This document shows, piece after piece, positions 35,292 to 44,225 of a stretch of DNA of 64,000 nucleotides. The position numbers were made by a program, and so were the translations under genes. The notes under the pieces were generated by a model. It searched no databases. It worked only from the letters and a program-made list of their open reading frames with translations, and was not told the DNA's origin. The stretch's first letter is position 1. Each line of letters begins with the position of its first letter. This DNA comes from Colwellia sp. (GTDB lineage: Bacteria > Pseudomonadota > Gammaproteobacteria > Enterobacterales > Alteromonadaceae): contig JABSOY010000001.1 of assembly GCA_013215385.1 (NCBI GenBank), forward strand, positions 1 through 64,000, given 5' to 3'.

Positions 35292-36842
35292 ATGCGTTTA
35301 GAAATTGTCTGTCATGATCGAGTAGGTATTGCACAGGAAGTCCTAGAGATATTTGTTGAACATAAAATCAACCTACGTGGTATTGAACTAAAACAACCGG
35401 GTGAAATTTTCATTAATATTCCCGATCTAGAGTTTAGCGAATTACAAACGTTTATGCCGCAATTACGTTTGATAGAAGGTGTTCTTGATGTAAAAACAAC
35501 GCCATTCATGCCTTCTGAACGCGAACGTAATGAATTAGCAACATTAATTAAAACATTCCCAGATCCCTTTATCTCTATTGATGCAAAAGGCGATATCCGT
35601 ATTACTAATACTGTCGCCGCAGGTATCATGGGCAGTAAAGAAGAAGAAGTTATTGGTGACAACATCAATAATTGGCTGAAAGGCTTTAATTTTAGCCGTT
35701 GGTTAGACTCAGATGAAGTCCTGGCACAGACTAGACGATTAAAATTTCAAGACGATGATTTTGTGGCAGATATGATGCCTATTCATGTAACAGATGAGAG
35801 TGACGTACCTGTTTTAGCGGGGGCTGTATTAATATTAAAGTCAGAAGCTCGTTTAGGGCAACAAATCAGCGCCTTTAAGCAAGCGAACGAGAATAACTTT
35901 GCCGGCATACAAGCAAGCAGTGGTTCTATGCGTAAGGTTATCCGTGAAGCAAAACGCATGGCATTGCTCGACTCATCAATGTTAATCGTTGGTGAAACAG
36001 GAACAGGTAAAGAGTTATTAGCACATGCTTGTCATGCCGCTAGTGACCGCAGCGAAAAGCCTTTTATGACGTTAAGTTGTGCTGCTTTACCTGATGATGC
36101 CGCCGAAACTGAACTTTTTGGTGCGGGCTCATTAGCCGATGATAAAGTAAAAAGAGGTTTGTTCGAGTCAGCTGACGGCGGTACTATCTTTCTTGATGAA
36201 GTCGGAGAGATGTCACCGAAACTACAAACTAAAGTATTAAGAGTGATACAAGATGGGATTTTTCGTCGTGTAAATGGGGACGCTGAAATAAAAGTCAATG
36301 TTAGGATCATCAGTTCAACTAATTGCGATCTATTGAATATGGTTTCTACAGGTGATTTTCGAGAAGATTTATACTATAGATTAAATGTTCTTGGCTTAAA
36401 TATTCCATCACTACGTGACCGACGCTCAGATATAATTCCACTCGCTGAATTTTTCATTGCTAAATTTGGACAGCGTATTGGCAAAACCAGTGTGACAATG
36501 TCGGATGATTGCCGTGATTTTATCGAGCATTATCCATGGCCGGGTAATGTCCGTCAGTTAGAAAATGTGTTAATTCGCGCCGTTTCATTAATGGAAGGTA
36601 GTGTCGTGATGACTTCACATTTACAGTTACCTGCATATACTCGTGAACATGGTTATTTAGAACAAGAATTTGAAGGCACATTAGACGCAGCAGTCAAAAG
36701 CTTTGAAGCAGACTTATTAAGAAAGTTATATCCTGCTTATCCAAGTACTCGCCAGTTGGCAAAGAAATTAGGTTTAAGCCACACCGCAATAGCGAATAAA
36801 TTACGTGAATACGATATCAACAAAAAAACTGTAAAAATATAA
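35292..36842 (+). CDS. tyrR: aromatic amino-acid regulator TyrR/PhhR
   Basis: 516 residues, like E. coli TyrR (513). N-terminal ACT domain (MRLEIVCHDRVGIAQEVLEIF), PAS domain (about 80-190), AAA+ domain with Walker A GETGTGKE and Walker B GTIFLDEVGEM, C-terminal HTH (STRQLAKKLGLSHTAIANKLREY). The GAFTGA loop is absent (TELFGAGSLADDKVKRGLF), so it should work with sigma-70, not sigma-54. It probably controls phhAB and itself in response to Phe/Tyr. Confidence 0.95.
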   Translation: MRLEIVCHDRVGIAQEVLEIFVEHKINLRGIELKQPGEIFINIPDLEFSELQTFMPQLRLIEGVLDVKTTPFMPSERERNELATLIKTFPDPFISIDAKGDIRITNTVAAGIMGSKEEEVIGDNINNWLKGFNFSRWLDSDEVLAQTRRLKFQDDDFVADMMPIHVTDESDVPVLAGAVLILKSEARLGQQISAFKQANENNFAGIQASSGSMRKVIREAKRMALLDSSMLIVGETGTGKELLAHACHAASDRSEKPFMTLSCAALPDDAAETELFGAGSLADDKVKRGLFESADGGTIFLDEVGEMSPKLQTKVLRVIQDGIFRRVNGDAEIKVNVRIISSTNCDLLNMVSTGDFREDLYYRLNVLGLNIPSLRDRRSDIIPLAEFFIAKFGQRIGKTSVTMSDDCRDFIEHYPWPGNVRQLENVLIRAVSLMEGSVVMTSHLQLPAYTREHGYLEQEFEGTLDAAVKSFEADLLRKLYPAYPSTRQLAKKLGLSHTAIANKLREYDINKKTVKI

Positions 36843-36855
36843 GAGATAATATAAT

Positions 36856-37509
36856 ATGAAACTTTTTGGTTATTGGCGCTCTTCTGCTGCTTATCGAGTA
36901 AGAATTGCATTGCATTTAAAAAATGTAGCGTGCGAATCTATAACGGTACATCTGGTTAAAAATGGTGGTGAACAGCATCACGATGACTATACCGCACTAA
37001 ATCCAACACACTTAGTACCAACATTAATTGATGACACCATCGATGGAGAGTTAGTACTTAATCAAAGTATGGCAATTCTTGATTATCTTGATAATAAGTA
37101 CCCACAGTCACCTTTGTACCCAGAAAGTGTTATGGATAAAGCAAAGGTTCAGGCATTATCGCTTGATATTGCCTGTGAAATTCATCCAGTAAATAATCTA
37201 CGTGTCCAGCAATATTTGGTGAAAGAGCTTAATATTGATGAGGCAAGTAAACTTGCTTGGAGCCATCATTGGATGACCGTTGGTTTTACAGCATTTGAGC
37301 AGCAACTACAGAAAACTGCGGGTGAATATTGTTTTGGTGACCAAATTACCATTGCCGATCTTTGCCTTGTGCCACAAGTTTATAATGCAAATCGCTTTAA
37401 GGTGGATATGGCGAAATTTCCATTAATAAATGCGATTGTTGAACGTTGTAACCAATTGCCTGCATTTATAAAAGCTTTGCCGGAAAATCAAGAAGACGCT
37501 GTTACTTAG
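36856..37509 (+). CDS. maiA: maleylacetoacetate isomerase (zeta-class GST)
   Basis: 217 residues with thioredoxin-like N-terminal domain. The zeta-class active-site motif RSSAAYRVRIAL (usually SSCSWRVRIAL) is present with the catalytic Ser pair. LNPTHLVPTL and NQSMAILDYL complete the GSH site. It isomerises maleylacetoacetate to fumarylacetoacetate in tyrosine degradation. It follows tyrR by 13 bases; hpd, hmgA and fahA are not in the window. Confidence 0.92.
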   Translation: MKLFGYWRSSAAYRVRIALHLKNVACESITVHLVKNGGEQHHDDYTALNPTHLVPTLIDDTIDGELVLNQSMAILDYLDNKYPQSPLYPESVMDKAKVQALSLDIACEIHPVNNLRVQQYLVKELNIDEASKLAWSHHWMTVGFTAFEQQLQKTAGEYCFGDQITIADLCLVPQVYNANRFKVDMAKFPLINAIVERCNQLPAFIKALPENQEDAVT

Positions 37510-37647
37510 TTGTGATTTTATCATAGGCAAAGTAACAATTATTAAAAATAAAATTATCTAGGATCATCTATTTCGCTTGCAACTTATTTAAAAACGGGTT
37601 GCAATAGTTTTAATACTAGATTTTTACAATAAGAACATTAGGTAACT

Positions 37648-38508
37648 ATGGAAAATCAAACTCAAACAGTCAAACAAACGTCTTGGGGCATTATTGCCGT
37701 TATTATTGTTATCGTTATTGCCGTTTCTGTTGGATTATATTTTTCTAATAGCCCAACAAAAGAGCCTATTGAAATCATTAAGCCAGTTATTGAGACTGTA
37801 ATTGAACCTGAAGTAACTCCAGAGCCTGAAGTCATTGAACAGCCAGAAGAAACGGCTTTGCCTGCTGAAACTGAAACAGTTGCTGAAGTTGAGCCAGTTG
37901 TTGTATTGCCAACACTGGATGAAAGTGATGCATGGATACAAGAAAAGCTACCAAGTTTCACATGGCGTAAAGAGTTATTGAAGCTAGTAATTAACCAAGA
38001 CATGATTCGACGTTTTGTTGTTTTTACCGATAATTTTTCTCAAGGTAATTTAGCTTATGAACATAGTCCTTTAATAAAACCCAGTACTAAGTTTTCTGCT
38101 AATGAAATAAAAACTGGGGCAAGTAGCGACTGGCAATGGGATGAAACTGCCACGAGGCGCTTTACTCTTTACGTAGACCTATTAAGATCTTTTGATAGTG
38201 AAACTTTGGTGCAGTATTATTTTGAAATGAAGCCACTTATCGATCAAGCCTATACTGAATTAGGCTATCAGGATGATGATTTTACCGATGTCCTTCACGA
38301 TGCTATTACTCGAGTACTCGATATGGAAATTCCACAAGAGCCTTTAGATTTAGTTCGACCTAGTGTGATGTTTCGCTATAAAGATGCAGAAATTGAGTCA
38401 TTAGATGATAGTGATAAATTATTACTGCGTTTGGGTAAAGAAAACCTGTTGGTGATCAAATCAGTTTTATTAGAAATTAATGAACGACTAGCTCGACAAC
38501 GCAAGTAA
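37648..38508 (+). CDS. DUF3014 single-span membrane protein
   Basis: 286 residues. One N-terminal membrane helix (WGIIAVIIVIVIAVSVGLYF) is followed by a Pro/Glu-rich linker (about 35-90) and a periplasmic DUF3014 domain (LPSFTWRKELLKLVINQDMIRRFVVFTDNFSQGNLA). The family is common in Alteromonadales and Vibrionales; its function is unknown. Monocistronic, just before ffs. Confidence 0.85.
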   Translation: MENQTQTVKQTSWGIIAVIIVIVIAVSVGLYFSNSPTKEPIEIIKPVIETVIEPEVTPEPEVIEQPEETALPAETETVAEVEPVVVLPTLDESDAWIQEKLPSFTWRKELLKLVINQDMIRRFVVFTDNFSQGNLAYEHSPLIKPSTKFSANEIKTGASSDWQWDETATRRFTLYVDLLRSFDSETLVQYYFEMKPLIDQAYTELGYQDDDFTDVLHDAITRVLDMEIPQEPLDLVRPSVMFRYKDAEIESLDDSDKLLLRLGKENLLVIKSVLLEINERLARQRK

Positions 38509-38519
38509 ACGGGTTAATT

Positions 38520-38547
38520 CTCGCTTGTTTGGCTAAAAAACAAGCGA
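38520..38547. terminator. hairpin after the DUF3014 gene
   Basis: TCGCTTGTTT ... AAACAAGCGA arms with a short loop, 12 bases after the stop. There is no good U-tract, but the stem is long. Confidence 0.6.
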
Positions 38548-38572
38548 ACGAATTTATTTACATAACTAGCGC

Positions 38573-38601
38573 TTGCATCCGGGCCAATGATTAGCGATAA
38601 T
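38573..38601 (+). promoter_or_regulatory. candidate ffs promoter
   Basis: A GATAAT -10 (38596-38601) lies 17 bases behind TTGCAT (38573-38578), a poor -35. A GC-rich discriminator (CCGCGCC) follows the -10, as in growth-rate-controlled stable RNA promoters. The predicted start near 38608 leaves a ~29-base leader before the mature 5' end. Confidence 0.5.
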
Positions 38602-38636
38602 CCGCGCCGTTGTTAAGACATACTTACAACTTCTAT

Positions 38637-38750
38637 GGTGACCCTTTCGGTCCCCTCGCAATGATACTCTGTGAACTCGGCCAGATCCGGAAGGAAGCAA
38701 CCGCAGCAGACGACTCATGTGCCGAGGTGTGGCTGCTTGGGTTGCCACCC
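38637..38750 (+). ncRNA. ffs: 4.5S RNA of the signal recognition particle
   Basis: A 114-base RNA matching E. coli 4.5S RNA. The conserved Ffh-binding core reads CCAGATCCGGAAGGAAGCA, with the GGAA tetraloop, and the returning strand ends TGTGCCGAGGTG. The 5' end (GGTGACCC) pairs with the 3' end (GGGTTGCCACC) to close the hairpin. Ends are estimated by alignment from memory. It binds Ffh and brings nascent membrane proteins to FtsY. A spurious minus-strand frame covers the gene. Confidence 0.95.
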
Positions 38751-39163
38751 AATCCCTTCTTTATATCTCCTCTAGTCTGCTACAGTTAAGTCGAAATCTT
38801 CGTTATTTATACAGTCGTAAAAATTTATCATAATAATACCTATAAAATTTATTCTTTTGGCTCACTTCTACAGACAATTTTTACAGACATTTTGATATCG
38901 TTTGTTGGCTCGCACATGAACTTGCCGAATTGTTAGTTTTGTTTTATATAAAGTAAAGGTAGTTATTTCTCTCCTGCGTTATTACAACTACCCCGTCGAT
39001 TAAATCGGAAATATAAATCTAAGAATGAAAATCATTATTAATGTGATTTAAAACGATACTGATGTTTTTAACTTGGTAAGACTTAAAGCAAATTAGTCAT
39101 TGTTTAAACTTGTTTGCTTGTTTATATTGGTATCGATTAAATAAACATAGTTTCAAGGACGTA
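38751..39163. other. intergenic region between ffs and the PilZ gene
   Basis: 413 bases without a gene. It carries a Fur-like site at 39021-39039 and the likely promoter of the PilZ gene. A clear terminator for ffs is not visible beyond a T-rich stretch (CCCTTCTTTATATCTCC). Confidence 0.5.
39021..39039. promoter_or_regulatory. Fur-like site upstream of the PilZ gene
   Basis: AAGAATGAAAATCATTATT agrees with the 19-bp Fur consensus at about 15-16 positions by eye, mainly in the right two thirds. It lies 125 bases before the PilZ start; functional only if the promoter is near. Confidence 0.45.
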
Positions 39164-39859
39164 ATGACTGTATCAACCCCACAAGCACCAGAATTTTTAT
39201 ATGCTTTTGATCGCTTCGAGCTTCAACCCGGAAAAATTGTCGATTTAGAAATTAATCACCCAGTGAAAATTCGTATTAAGGTGCCATTAATCGGTTATGA
39301 AATGGGTAAATATATCATTTTGAAATATCCTAGTTCGACGAGAACAAGCGCATATCAAGATGTATTGGTTAAAGGTAACGTTGTTATCGCCCGTTATATA
39401 GTAGAAGGAAAACATGGTGAATGTTTTGCTTTTCGTTCAACAATAAAGCATGCAACACAATATCCTGAAAGTTTTATAATATTGAATTATCCGAAAAAAA
39501 TTGAAAGTCGACAGTTACGTTTACAACAACGAATAATTACACATTTACCGGCAAGCCTGATGGTAAATTCAGAAGGTGGCGAGCAAAAGAGCATTCGTCT
39601 AAATGGTATTATTGCTGATATTTCAATGAAAGGGTGTGGTTTTGCCTTTAAAGCTGATAACACCAAGATAACGGTAAACAAACGTGATGTTTATGTGTGT
39701 ATTCAGCATCCTAGTACCGGTGAAATTAAAATACCTGCTAGGGTCTGTAATAGCCGAAATGATCAAGGTAAAGTTAGTGTCGGCATTAAGTTTTTTGAAA
39801 ATGATAAACAAGTGACAAATTTACTTGAGCACTTGTTTATTGATGAGGATATGTTGTAA
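39164..39859 (+). CDS. PilZ-domain protein, YcgR-like
   Basis: 231 residues from ATG 39164, chosen for its AAGGAC ribosome site; a frame from 39110 adds 18 residues. The N-terminal half (10-115) is like the PilZN/YcgR domain. The PilZ domain begins with RLQQR (RxxxR c-di-GMP contact) and IADISMKGCGF, the D/NxSxxG motif. So it should bind cyclic di-GMP and may act on flagella or the envelope. It converges on a ComFB-like gene, another possible cyclic-dinucleotide receptor. Confidence 0.85.
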   Translation: MTVSTPQAPEFLYAFDRFELQPGKIVDLEINHPVKIRIKVPLIGYEMGKYIILKYPSSTRTSAYQDVLVKGNVVIARYIVEGKHGECFAFRSTIKHATQYPESFIILNYPKKIESRQLRLQQRIITHLPASLMVNSEGGEQKSIRLNGIIADISMKGCGFAFKADNTKITVNKRDVYVCIQHPSTGEIKIPARVCNSRNDQGKVSVGIKFFENDKQVTNLLEHLFIDEDML

Positions 39860-39873
39860 AGAGCAGGGCGGTT

Positions 39874-40137
39874 TTAAACGTTGTGAGTTCTCATGAATTC
39901 CAATGCTTTGCTAATAGCGACCTTAACGTTACTTTCCATTTCAAAGCGCTCTGATGCTGGCAGATAAAATGACATGTCAACTTCGTGTCTAATATAGCGG
40001 GTTGGTAATTGATTTAAAACAACACAGGTTAAATCGGCAATAAAATCTACGTCATACTTTTCTTCTAATTTTTGTGCTGAAAAATGTTGTACGACTAATT
40101 TTTCATAGTAATTATGAATGTCATCAGATATTTTCAT
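39874..40137 (-). CDS. late competence development ComFB-like protein
   Basis: 87 residues. NYYEKLVVQHF, DVDFIADLTCVVLNQLPTRYIRHEVDMSFYLP is the ComFB-family pattern, including the conserved LNQLPxRY segment. Some ComFB proteins are reported to bind cyclic dinucleotides; in this organism that is inference. Its stop is 14 bases from that of the PilZ gene (convergent). Confidence 0.8.
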   Translation of the reverse strand: MKISDDIHNYYEKLVVQHFSAQKLEEKYDVDFIADLTCVVLNQLPTRYIRHEVDMSFYLPASERFEMESNVKVAISKALEFMRTHNV

Positions 40138-40244
40138 TCTAACCCTCTATTGTGAATTGTTTCTATTTTTTGACCTATAGGTATTCAATTAAGACTAATG
40201 CGATATGATAGAAAAAGCGAGCTTTTTAATAAGCTTAACTTTCA

Positions 40245-40850
40245 TTATCTGGGCTTTTCAGAAAGCTCTATTTGCCTCTCTATTTTTGAAATAGCCTGAC
40301 GACAACGGCCTAATCTTTGATGAAGTGCAAGAACCTCAGCGGCTACTTTGTTTACTTTACTCGGAGTAGCGCTAAGTCGGAGTTTCTCTCTATCTTCTAG
40401 CATTACTTGTAAACGCCGCTCAAACTCATGGTGCTCTGATAACTGCTGATAAAGGGCTTGGCTCGATTGAAATAGCTGCTTGGCCGCTTTTTTATAACGT
40501 CGAGAGTTGATTGCATTCAATCGATATTGTGCTTCTTGATGAATACCTTTATTTGAACGCAATGCATTAATTATTGCAGATATCTGCTGCTCTATTCCTT
40601 GTAACCTATTGTGAGATAGTTCTTTTCGTCCCTTTGACAATAAGTTAGATAACTCCGCAGTTCTGCCACGTACTTCTTCTACATAAGGTTGTATTTTATC
40701 ACTATTAACGACGAATAAACTTTCTGAAAATACATTTTTATCTTGTAATAAATAATGCGATTTTGTCTTCTGATTTTCGTCATCGACCTGTTTTGCTTGT
40801 TGCGATAAGTCATCTAAAACCGTAAAAATTCTTTCAAGCGATACATTCAT
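40245..40850 (-). CDS. priC: primosomal replication protein PriC
   Basis: 201 residues, all helical. The PriC signature is clear in the C-terminal half: LSEHHEFERRLQVMLEDREKLRL, then ALHQRLGRCRQAISKIERQIE. PriC reloads DnaB at collapsed forks independently of PriA-PriB. The N-terminal part is longer and more divergent than in E. coli (175 residues). The TSUP gene lies upstream after 25 bases, same strand. Confidence 0.87.
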   Translation of the reverse strand: MNVSLERIFTVLDDLSQQAKQVDDENQKTKSHYLLQDKNVFSESLFVVNSDKIQPYVEEVRGRTAELSNLLSKGRKELSHNRLQGIEQQISAIINALRSNKGIHQEAQYRLNAINSRRYKKAAKQLFQSSQALYQQLSEHHEFERRLQVMLEDREKLRLSATPSKVNKVAAEVLALHQRLGRCRQAISKIERQIELSEKPR

Positions 40851-40875
40851 ATTTTATGGTGTGACCTGTTAGGTT

Positions 40876-41661
40876 TTATTGGGTTATCCATGCATGATAA
40901 GCTAAATTAGCTGACATGAGAATAACGACAGAAATGAAAATCGGTCGGATAAATTGGTTGCCCAGTTTAATTGCCCAGTTTGCACCAATTGCAGAACCAA
41001 TCATGATAAAAATCCCCATTGAAATACCAATGGTAATATTGACATATCCTAGATAGAAAAAAGTTAATAAACTGCAAAAGTTGCTAACAAAATTTGTCGA
41101 ACGTGCTAAACCACTACTCAATAATATATTGATTTTATAGAGCATCCCTGATGAAGTTGTCCAGAATGCTCCTGTTCCAGGACCTGCGAAACCGTCATAA
41201 AAACCAAGAATAAGCCCTTGTGATATTTGTTTCGTTTTAAGCTTGAAATTTACTAAGGGGAGTTTAGTACTATTTGTTGAAATCGTTTTAGACATCATAG
41301 TGTAAAACGCGGTGATGATGATAAATACAGGAATATACTTTTCTAAAAATTTCACACTTAAATAACTTACCGTAATTGTACCTATAATTGCCCCTATAGC
41401 AGTAAAAACAACAGATAAGCGCCAATAATATGGGTTAAACAGTTTTTTTCGATAAAAAGTGATAGAAGCAGTAAGTGATCCAAAAGATGCAGCAAGTTTG
41501 TTTGTGCCTAAAGCAACATGTGGAGGAAGGCCTGTTGTTAATAATGCCGGAATGGTTAACATTCCACCACCTCCAGCTATAGAATCAATTAATCCAGCGA
41601 GAAAAGCTACACTACATAAAACCAACCAAAGTTCTAAGTCTAAAATAGGGTCTGAAAGCAT
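40876..41661 (-). CDS. TSUP/TauE-SafE family permease
   Basis: 261 residues, about eight membrane helices. The family motifs are LAGLIDSIAGGGGMLTIPALL and the inverted-repeat partner GFYDGFAGPGTGAFW. Such proteins (YfcA-type) export sulfite, sulfoacetate or related organic anions; the substrate is not predictable here. Probably co-transcribed with priC. Confidence 0.9.
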   Translation of the reverse strand: MLSDPILDLELWLVLCSVAFLAGLIDSIAGGGGMLTIPALLTTGLPPHVALGTNKLAASFGSLTASITFYRKKLFNPYYWRLSVVFTAIGAIIGTITVSYLSVKFLEKYIPVFIIITAFYTMMSKTISTNSTKLPLVNFKLKTKQISQGLILGFYDGFAGPGTGAFWTTSSGMLYKINILLSSGLARSTNFVSNFCSLLTFFYLGYVNITIGISMGIFIMIGSAIGANWAIKLGNQFIRPIFISVVILMSANLAYHAWITQ

Positions 41662-42102
41662 CTATAAATATGGGTTTGTTGTTTTTCGGACTTAGATTGT
41701 AACATAAATATTTTCTAGCTAAAAATGTCATTTAAAGAGGCTTTTTAATAAAAACTACGAATAATTTTGTAAATAAATTTGACTTAGTACGAATGAATTA
41801 GTAAAACTAATAGCAGCAAATATATTTACAAAAAATAGTGTTTGTTTTGTAAGCGGGTATATCGTAAAAATCATCATGTTTAATGACATTTGATTTTTTC
41901 AATATTTCTTCTTACAAAATGGCTTATTCGAGTAATTTGCTGGAATTAGCCGCCTTTTTTGTGTACCTAGTTGACAGTAACCCTGTCGTCTGGGAATATT
42001 ACATGGTTTTATTCTAGAGAAATAAATACTAAAATGGCAGATTATTAGATTTGCGTTAACATCTCCATGTTATCCACATTCAATAGCAATTGGTTGGGAA
42101 CT
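41662..42102. other. control region of the TonB operon
   Basis: 441 bases between the divergent TSUP gene and the TonB operon; no open frame is convincing. It holds the TTGACA promoter and a short palindrome listed separately. I saw no Fur box here, although the operon feeds iron uptake in relatives. Confidence 0.5.
41971..42000 (+). promoter_or_regulatory. likely promoter of the TonB2-type operon
   Basis: TTGACA at 41971-41976, an 18-base spacer, then AATATT at 41995-42000. The spacer contains a perfect GACAG-TAACC-CTGTC palindrome (41973-41987) that overlaps the -35 and could be an operator. Confidence 0.55.
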
Positions 42103-42882
42103 ATGTCCAAAATAAGAAATAAAAGCCTTATCGCTTCAACGATAATTGGCGCATTAGCATTAACAGCAAGCAACTTCGCTTCTGCAGATGCATTATCAGA
42201 ACTACAAAAAGCGGAAGCGAAAACATTTAAAGCTTCTAAGCAATCACAACAAAAAATCAGTAACATCTACGAGCAGACACTTACGCTTTTAGGCGATTAC
42301 CGTATAACCGTTGACGAAGCTGAGACGTTATCTCAGTATAATGACCATATTCAGTTAATGGTTGATGACCAATTAGCAAACATTAAGTCATTAGAAGACC
42401 AAATCGGCAGTATCGAAAAAACTAAACAAGGTATTGTACCTCTAATGTATAAGATGATTGATACATTAGATAAGTTTGTTGAACTTGATATTCCAGTGAG
42501 CATTGTAAGCCGTAAAGAGCGTGTGAAAAACTTACGTGATTTATTAGGTGAGTCAGATACTTCAGTATCAGAACAGTTTCGTATGGTACTTGAAGCTTAT
42601 GAAATTGAAGCTAACTACGGTACTGTTTTTGCGGCTTATCAAGGTGAGCTCGACTTAGGAGACCGTACGATTACAGCTGACTTCGTTCATATGGGTCGTA
42701 TCTCATTAGTTGCACAATCACTAGATATGAAAAATGTTTGGGTATGGAACAACGAATCACGCGGTTGGGAAGAATTAGGTGACGAATACTTAAAACCTAT
42801 TAAAGATGCTATCGCAATGGCTCGTAATCAATTACCTAAAAACTTAACTAAATTACCAATCTTTGCAGCAGGAGCGAAATAA
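42103..42882 (+). CDS. DUF3450 periplasmic coiled-coil protein of the TonB module
   Basis: 259 residues from ATG 42103; the start gives a normal signal peptide (KSLIASTIIGALALTASNFASA). The first half of the mature protein is helical and coiled; the second half has the DUF3450 pattern (FRMVLEAYEIEANYGTVFAAYQGEL, DFVHMGRISLVAQSLD, WEELGDEYL). Always first in this type of TonB2 operon in Alteromonadales; its exact job is unknown. It overlaps the next gene by one base. Confidence 0.87.
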   Translation: MSKIRNKSLIASTIIGALALTASNFASADALSELQKAEAKTFKASKQSQQKISNIYEQTLTLLGDYRITVDEAETLSQYNDHIQLMVDDQLANIKSLEDQIGSIEKTKQGIVPLMYKMIDTLDKFVELDIPVSIVSRKERVKNLRDLLGESDTSVSEQFRMVLEAYEIEANYGTVFAAYQGELDLGDRTITADFVHMGRISLVAQSLDMKNVWVWNNESRGWEELGDEYLKPIKDAIAMARNQLPKNLTKLPIFAAGAK

Positions 42883-44225
42883 TGAAAAAATTTATTAACT
42901 TTGTAATGCTTGCTGCTTCTCTTACAGTAGCAACCTCAGCCGTAGCTAACGACTTAGATGAATTACTAAAACAAGTTAAGAATGATCGGATTTCTGAAGC
43001 TAAGCTTGATAAAAAGCGTGAAGCAGAATTCAAATCAGCACGCGCTGATAAGCAAGCTCTTTTGAACAAAGCCAAAAGAGAATTAGCGAATCAAAATGCT
43101 CGTAACAAACGTTTAACTAAAGAATATGCTGCTAACGATATTACTATCGCGCAAAAATCTGTTGAACTAGACAATGCGACGGGCACTTTAGGCGAAATGT
43201 TCGGTGTAACTCGTGCCGCAGCTGCTGACGCTTATGGTCAAATAGCAACGTCAATCGTGAGTGCTGAATTTCCTGGTCGTGGCAAAGCGCTTGATATTAT
43301 CGCTAACTCTAAAAAAATCCCTGAACTTGAACAATTAGAAGAGTTATGGATTGCTTTACAAACTGAAATGACTCAGTCAGGTAAAATTTCACAGTTTACT
43401 GCCGAAGTTACTAGCTTAGATGGTTCAACTTCTACGCAAACTGTTACACGTATTGGTACTTTTAATCTTGTTTCAGCGAATGGTTTTTTGAACTATAACG
43501 ATGAAGTAGGTCAAGTGCAGCCTTTAGCAAAACAGCCAGCAGGTTATATTTCTGAAACTGCAAGTGATTTCTTTAGTGAAACATCGGGTCATCACCCTTT
43601 GTACGTAGATCCTTCACGTGGCGGTATTTTAGCCCTAGAAGGTCGTAAGAAAATACTTATGGAGTTCTACCATGAAGGTGGTACAGTTGGTTATGCAATC
43701 ACTGTATTGTTAGTCATCGGTTTATTAATCGCACTAGAACGCATGATCGTCCTTGGTAGCATCAGCTCTCGTATTAAAACTCAAGAGAAGAATTTAGACC
43801 AGCCTAATGAAAATAACCCGCTTGGTCGATTAATTAAAGTTTATCACGAAAACAAAAATGTTGACGCTGAGACACTTGAGTTAAAACTTGATGAAGCTAT
43901 TCTTCGAGAAACACCACAAATTGACCGTGGTATCCAGTTAATCAAAATGTTTGCCGCAATTGCTCCGTTAATGGGTCTTTTAGGTACGGTTATCGGTATG
44001 ATTATGACTTTCCAAACGATTACATTGTTTGGTACTGGTGACCCGAAAATCATGGCTGGCGATATATCACTTGCCTTAGTAACAACGGCATTAGGTCTTA
44101 TTTGTGCATTGCCTCTTATTCTTATCCACAGTGTTGTTGCTGGTAAGAGTAAATCAGTTTTACAAAAACTTGATGAGCAAAGTGCGGGCTTAATTGCAGC
44201 GATTGCAGAGAAGGAGTCTAAATAA
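42882..44225 (+). CDS. large MotA/TolQ/ExbB protein of the TonB2 system (TtpC-like)
   Basis: 447 residues: signal peptide, periplasmic coiled coil (about 25-90) and an extra domain, then a MotA/TolQ/ExbB channel at the C-terminus (about 265-445) with three membrane helices (VGYAITVLLVIGLLIALERM; LIKMFAAIAPLMGLLGTVIGMIMTFQ; ISLALVTTALGLICALPLILIHSVV). This is the TtpC type, which in Vibrio is needed for TonB2 function. It couples the proton gradient to TonB with ExbB/ExbD. Confidence 0.92.
   Translation: MKKFINFVMLAASLTVATSAVANDLDELLKQVKNDRISEAKLDKKREAEFKSARADKQALLNKAKRELANQNARNKRLTKEYAANDITIAQKSVELDNATGTLGEMFGVTRAAAADAYGQIATSIVSAEFPGRGKALDIIANSKKIPELEQLEELWIALQTEMTQSGKISQFTAEVTSLDGSTSTQTVTRIGTFNLVSANGFLNYNDEVGQVQPLAKQPAGYISETASDFFSETSGHHPLYVDPSRGGILALEGRKKILMEFYHEGGTVGYAITVLLVIGLLIALERMIVLGSISSRIKTQEKNLDQPNENNPLGRLIKVYHENKNVDAETLELKLDEAILRETPQIDRGIQLIKMFAAIAPLMGLLGTVIGMIMTFQTITLFGTGDPKIMAGDISLALVTTALGLICALPLILIHSVVAGKSKSVLQKLDEQSAGLIAAIAEKESK

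Noticed and set aside
38566-38748. 60-codon minus-strand frame
   Set aside because: It is antisense to the 4.5S RNA gene, which explains its sequence.
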